Shown here one piece after another: positions 61,351 through 64,000 of a stretch of 64,000 nucleotides of DNA. Location of the stretch: the NCBI GenBank assembly GCA_944322715.1, contig CALUPT010000004.1:62001-126000 (forward strand), in the 5' to 3' direction. The DNA is from an uncultured Bacteroidales bacterium (GTDB lineage: Bacteria; Bacteroidota; Bacteroidia; Bacteroidales; UBA932). Below the pieces are notes generated by a model that made no database searches, was not told the origin of the DNA, and worked only from the letters and a program-made list of their open reading frames with translations. The number at the start of each line of letters is the position of its first letter. Position 1 is the stretch's first letter. The position numbers and the translations under genes are program-made.

Positions 61351-63285
61351 TTATTCATCCAATGTCTCAACGAGAGATGCCCATTCCCCGGTCCAGGCAT
61401 CCAGATCGCGCTTATGTTCAAGATATGTCCTTGTCAGCTCCATTATGTCATCCTTCTCCCCCGGATTCGCCAGGACCTTTTCGATTTCCTTCATCTTTGT
61501 CTCGGCATCGCCTATGCACTTCTCCAAATATGCGATCCTGTTCCTTGTCCTGCGCTCTTCCTTGGAGACGAATTTCTTCGTCTGATATTCCTCCTTTGCA
61601 GCTGATTTTCTCTCCGTCTGCTCCGGGGACGGCTTCGTCTCTGTCTTGATGTGCCGTTCCAGTTCATTGAGATTCTCGATCCGGCGGCTTTCAAGGAACT
61701 CCCTGATGCCTCCGAGATGCTCCTTCACACGGCCATCCCTGAACTCGTACAGCTTGTCCACGAGACCGTCCAGAAAATCCCTGTCGTGGGAGACTACGAC
61801 AAGCGTGCCATCGTAGGCCTTCAGAGCCTGTTTCAGTATATCCTTGGAACGGATATCCATGTGGTTGGTAGGCTCGTCCAATGCCAGAAGATTGTACGGC
61901 TTGAGCATCAGCTTGGCCATTGCAAGCCTTGCCCGTTCTCCGCCGCTCAATACACCCACTTTCTTGTCTATGTCCTCACCCCTGAACAGGAACGCCGCTA
62001 GGATATCCCTCAGCTTTGTACGTATGTCTCCTACCGCAATCCTGTCGAGCGTACCGAAGACAGTGTCATTCCTGTCCAATATGTCTTCCTGATTCTGGGC
62101 ATAGTATCCTATATTCACATTATGTCCTGTCCTGGCCTCGCCAGCCATCGGTTCCAGTTCTCCCGTTATCACCCTCATCAGCGTCGTCTTGCCCTCGCCG
62201 TTGCGGCCCACAAGCGCCACCTTCTCTCCCCTGCGGACCTCTATGTCCGCATCCGAGAACACAACCTTGCTCCCGTACCCGACCTTCAGACCGGAAGCCT
62301 TGAAAGCGACATCCCCGGAGCGGGGGGCAGGAGGGAACTTCACGCTCAGTGCCGCCTTGTCCTCATCATCCACCTCTATCCTCTCCAGTTTCTCCAAAGC
62401 CTTGACCCTCGACTGGACCTGATTGGACTTGGTAGGCTTGTAGCGGAACTTCTCGATGAACTCCTCGGTCTTCTCGATCATCCTCTGCTGGTTCTCGTAG
62501 GCGGCCTTCTGCTGCGCTATCCTCTCCTTGCGCAGTTCCATGTATCTGCTGTACGGCACCTTGTAGTCATGGATGTGCCCCAGCATTATCTCCACTGTCC
62601 TGTTCGTCGTATTGTCCAGGAACTTCCTGTCATGGGAAATGAGCACCATGGAGCCGCGATAATCCTTCAGGTATGCTTCAAGCCATTCTATGGACTCTAT
62701 GTCAAGGTGGTTCGTAGGCTCATCGAGCAGAAGGACATCCGGCCTGGAAAGCAATATCTTTGCAAGCTCTATACGCATGTTCCAGCCCTGGCTGAATGTC
62801 TCGGTCGCCCTCCCGAGTTCCTCGTATCTGAACCCGAGTCCCATCAGCGTCCGCTCCGCCTGCACACGGGGAGATTCGGTCTGTCTCACCGCAAGGGCAT
62901 CGTTCAGGTCGTTCAGCCTTATAATGAGAGCCTGGTACTCCTTCGATTCATAGTCTTCCCGCGATGACAGCTCCTCCGTTATCCTGCGTATCTCGTCCTC
63001 CATCCCGAACAGTTCGGAAAAGGCCGTCATGGCTTCATCTATGACACTCCGGCCCTTGTGGTGCTCCATGATCTGCGGCAGATATCCTATCCTGGTTCCG
63101 GAAGTCATGGCTATCTTGCCCGAAGTCGGAGACTGCAGTCCGCAGATCAGCTTCAGGATGGTCGACTTGCCGGCGCCGTTCTTGCCGACAAGACCGATTC
63201 TGTCGTTTTCACTGATATGGAAATTGATGTCGTCCAGCAGGGTAAACCCTCCATAGGCGACAGTCAACGAATTGATCGATATCAC
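61351..63285 (-). CDS. ABC-F family ATPase
   Basis: This 644-residue cytoplasmic protein has two ABC domains without membrane helices. Walker A motifs are GLVGKNGAGKSTILKL and ALVGRNGEGKTTLMRV, signatures are TFSQGWNMRIELA and VLSGGERARLAMAK, and Walker B motifs are LLDEPTNHLD and ALDEPTNHMD. A linker near residues 230-300 and a C-terminal coiled coil (560-644, Uup/EttA-like) are visible. ABC-F proteins act on ribosomes in translation or ribosome protection; this one is closest to the housekeeping type. It starts at GTG overlapping the tatA stop (TAGTG). Confidence 0.93.
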   Translation of the reverse strand: MISINSLTVAYGGFTLLDDINFHISENDRIGLVGKNGAGKSTILKLICGLQSPTSGKIAMTSGTRIGYLPQIMEHHKGRSVIDEAMTAFSELFGMEDEIRRITEELSSREDYESKEYQALIIRLNDLNDALAVRQTESPRVQAERTLMGLGFRYEELGRATETFSQGWNMRIELAKILLSRPDVLLLDEPTNHLDIESIEWLEAYLKDYRGSMVLISHDRKFLDNTTNRTVEIMLGHIHDYKVPYSRYMELRKERIAQQKAAYENQQRMIEKTEEFIEKFRYKPTKSNQVQSRVKALEKLERIEVDDEDKAALSVKFPPAPRSGDVAFKASGLKVGYGSKVVFSDADIEVRRGEKVALVGRNGEGKTTLMRVITGELEPMAGEARTGHNVNIGYYAQNQEDILDRNDTVFGTLDRIAVGDIRTKLRDILAAFLFRGEDIDKKVGVLSGGERARLAMAKLMLKPYNLLALDEPTNHMDIRSKDILKQALKAYDGTLVVVSHDRDFLDGLVDKLYEFRDGRVKEHLGGIREFLESRRIENLNELERHIKTETKPSPEQTERKSAAKEEYQTKKFVSKEERRTRNRIAYLEKCIGDAETKMKEIEKVLANPGEKDDIMELTRTYLEHKRDLDAWTGEWASLVETLDE

Positions 63286-63500
63286 TATTTGTCTTCCTTT
63301 TTATCCGTAATCCGGTGGCTTGCATCATCCTGCACCGCTTCATTGTCACCCTCCTTGATGCCTTCCTTGAAATTCCTGACACCTTTTCCAAGACCTTTCA
63401 TGAGTTCAGGAATCTTCGCTCCGCCGAATATCAGCAGAATCACCAGGGCTATTATAAGGATCTCCCAACCGCCCAGACCGAAAACCATTGGCTGTATCAT
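63285..63500 (-). CDS. tatA: twin-arginine translocase subunit TatA/E
   Basis: This protein of about 71 residues has the TatA pattern: an N-terminal membrane helix ([19 protein letters not shown]) with the FGG/KxPE hinge ([19 protein letters not shown]), then a charged amphipathic tail. It forms the pore of the Tat pathway, which exports folded proteins. The ATG at 63500 was chosen because translation further upstream adds an unrelated segment. No tatC is nearby. The stop overlaps the GTG of the ABC-F gene, so the pair is likely coupled. Confidence 0.92.
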   Translation of the reverse strand: MIQPMVFGLGGWEILIIALVILLIFGGAKIPELMKGLGKGVRNFKEGIKEGDNEAVQDDASHRITDKKEDK

Positions 63501-63544
63501 AATCAATCGTTTTATTTGGATCCGCAAATGCGGATTCCGTGTTA

Positions 63545-63991
63545 TCAAATGTTTTTACCGACGGTGCTGTCCGTGTCTTTCCCGTCCGTTTCCATGCTGG
63601 CTCTGATTACGGCCGCCAGTTTTTCCGGACACCGGACCGGATGCCTGGTCTCGGCATCTATGAATCCGAGCGTCACCGACCCATCCGCCAGCAGTTCCCC
63701 GCGCTGGTTGTAGACTTCGTTCCTGACCACTAATTTTGCAAGGGGGACCTTGTCTATCCTCGACACGATCCTGACGGTATCTCCCATGACGGCCGACTTC
63801 CTGTACCGGCATTCGACAGCCACCACTGGAAGCATGACGCCTTCCGCCTCAATCCTTTCTATCGGAAGTCCGTACTTCGCCATCATGTCGGAACGTCCGC
63901 ATTCGAAATACCTGATGTAGTTCGAATGATGGACTATCCCCATCTGGTCCGTCTCATAATACCTCACTGCAAGTTCCAGTTCCGCGCGCAT
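63545..63991 (-). CDS. hotdog-fold acyl-CoA thioesterase (YbgC-like)
   Basis: This 148-residue protein has the 4-hydroxybenzoyl-CoA thioesterase pattern: [21 protein letters not shown], with the catalytic Asp in [17 protein letters not shown] and [17 protein letters not shown]. It hydrolyses acyl-CoA or acyl-ACP thioesters. It is the first gene of the tatA/ABC-F/rlmB run on the minus strand, 44 bases upstream of tatA. The ATG sits nine bases from the end of the window, so its promoter is not visible. Confidence 0.93.
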   Translation of the reverse strand: MRAELELAVRYYETDQMGIVHHSNYIRYFECGRSDMMAKYGLPIERIEAEGVMLPVVAVECRYRKSAVMGDTVRIVSRIDKVPLAKLVVRNEVYNQRGELLADGSVTLGFIDAETRHPVRCPEKLAAVIRASMETDGKDTDSTVGKNI

Positions 63992-64000
63992 GTATGACAG

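Overview
The window comes from a Bacteroidota genome, almost certainly order Bacteroidales. The markers are a SusC/SusD polysaccharide-utilisation locus with a hybrid two-component regulator, lipoprotein signal peptides ending in a lipobox, a lipoprotein TamA-like (TamL) porin, DUF5723, DUF5017 and fimbrillin-like proteins, and promoters of the Bacteroidetes type (TTTG, 19-21 nt, TAnnTTTG). Genes are densely packed on both strands, with many 1-4 nt stop/start overlaps. Hdr-like proteins together with a cysteate-synthase-like enzyme recall sulfonolipid-forming, Alistipes-like Bacteroidales, but the genus is not provable from the window.

Layout. 1-7.1 kb: a GH13 glycosidase, a receiver/ATP-grasp fusion protein with an RNA methyltransferase, a 39-nt-period tandem repeat, and an arginine-decarboxylase-like enzyme. 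7.2-10.9 kb: TamL and three small membrane proteins (zinc-ribbon TM2, zinc-ribbon CD225, DUF2752). 10.9-23.6 kb: rarA, pyruvate kinase, an outer-membrane protein, a flavodiiron protein, a DUF5723 protein with a large lipoprotein, two small unknowns, malic enzyme and rlmD. 23.6-31.8 kb: a SLC13/TrkA_C permease divergent from a five-gene heterodisulfide-reductase-like operon that ends in a probable cysteate synthase. 32-49.6 kb: an MscS channel, then a complete polysaccharide-utilisation locus (two fimbrillin-like lipoproteins, SusC, SusD, DUF5017, a PL8-like lyase, a beta-helix protein) with a divergent hybrid regulator, and a decayed AraC gene beside it. 50-64 kb: trpS, a nitroreductase, an acyltransferase, queA, an HTH regulator with repeated operator-like motifs, pyrD-cinA, an EamA transporter, an M19 dipeptidase, a GIN-domain protein, rlmB, an ABC-F protein, tatA and a hotdog thioesterase.

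The most striking region is 23.6-31.8 kb. HdrC-, HdrB- and HdrA-like soluble subunits, a second HdrC-like ferredoxin and a membrane HdrE/HdrD-type fusion (DsrMK-like) are co-transcribed with an enzyme resembling cysteate synthase, which makes L-cysteate from O-phosphoserine and sulfite. The operon and the divergent permease share an interleaved promoter pair in which two TTTGCAAA palindromes appear to serve both directions. My inference is a quinone-linked electron-transfer complex tied to sulfite or sulfonate metabolism, possibly for sulfonolipid synthesis. The substrate is not established by the sequence. No rRNA, tRNA, CRISPR array, transposase or phage gene was recognised.
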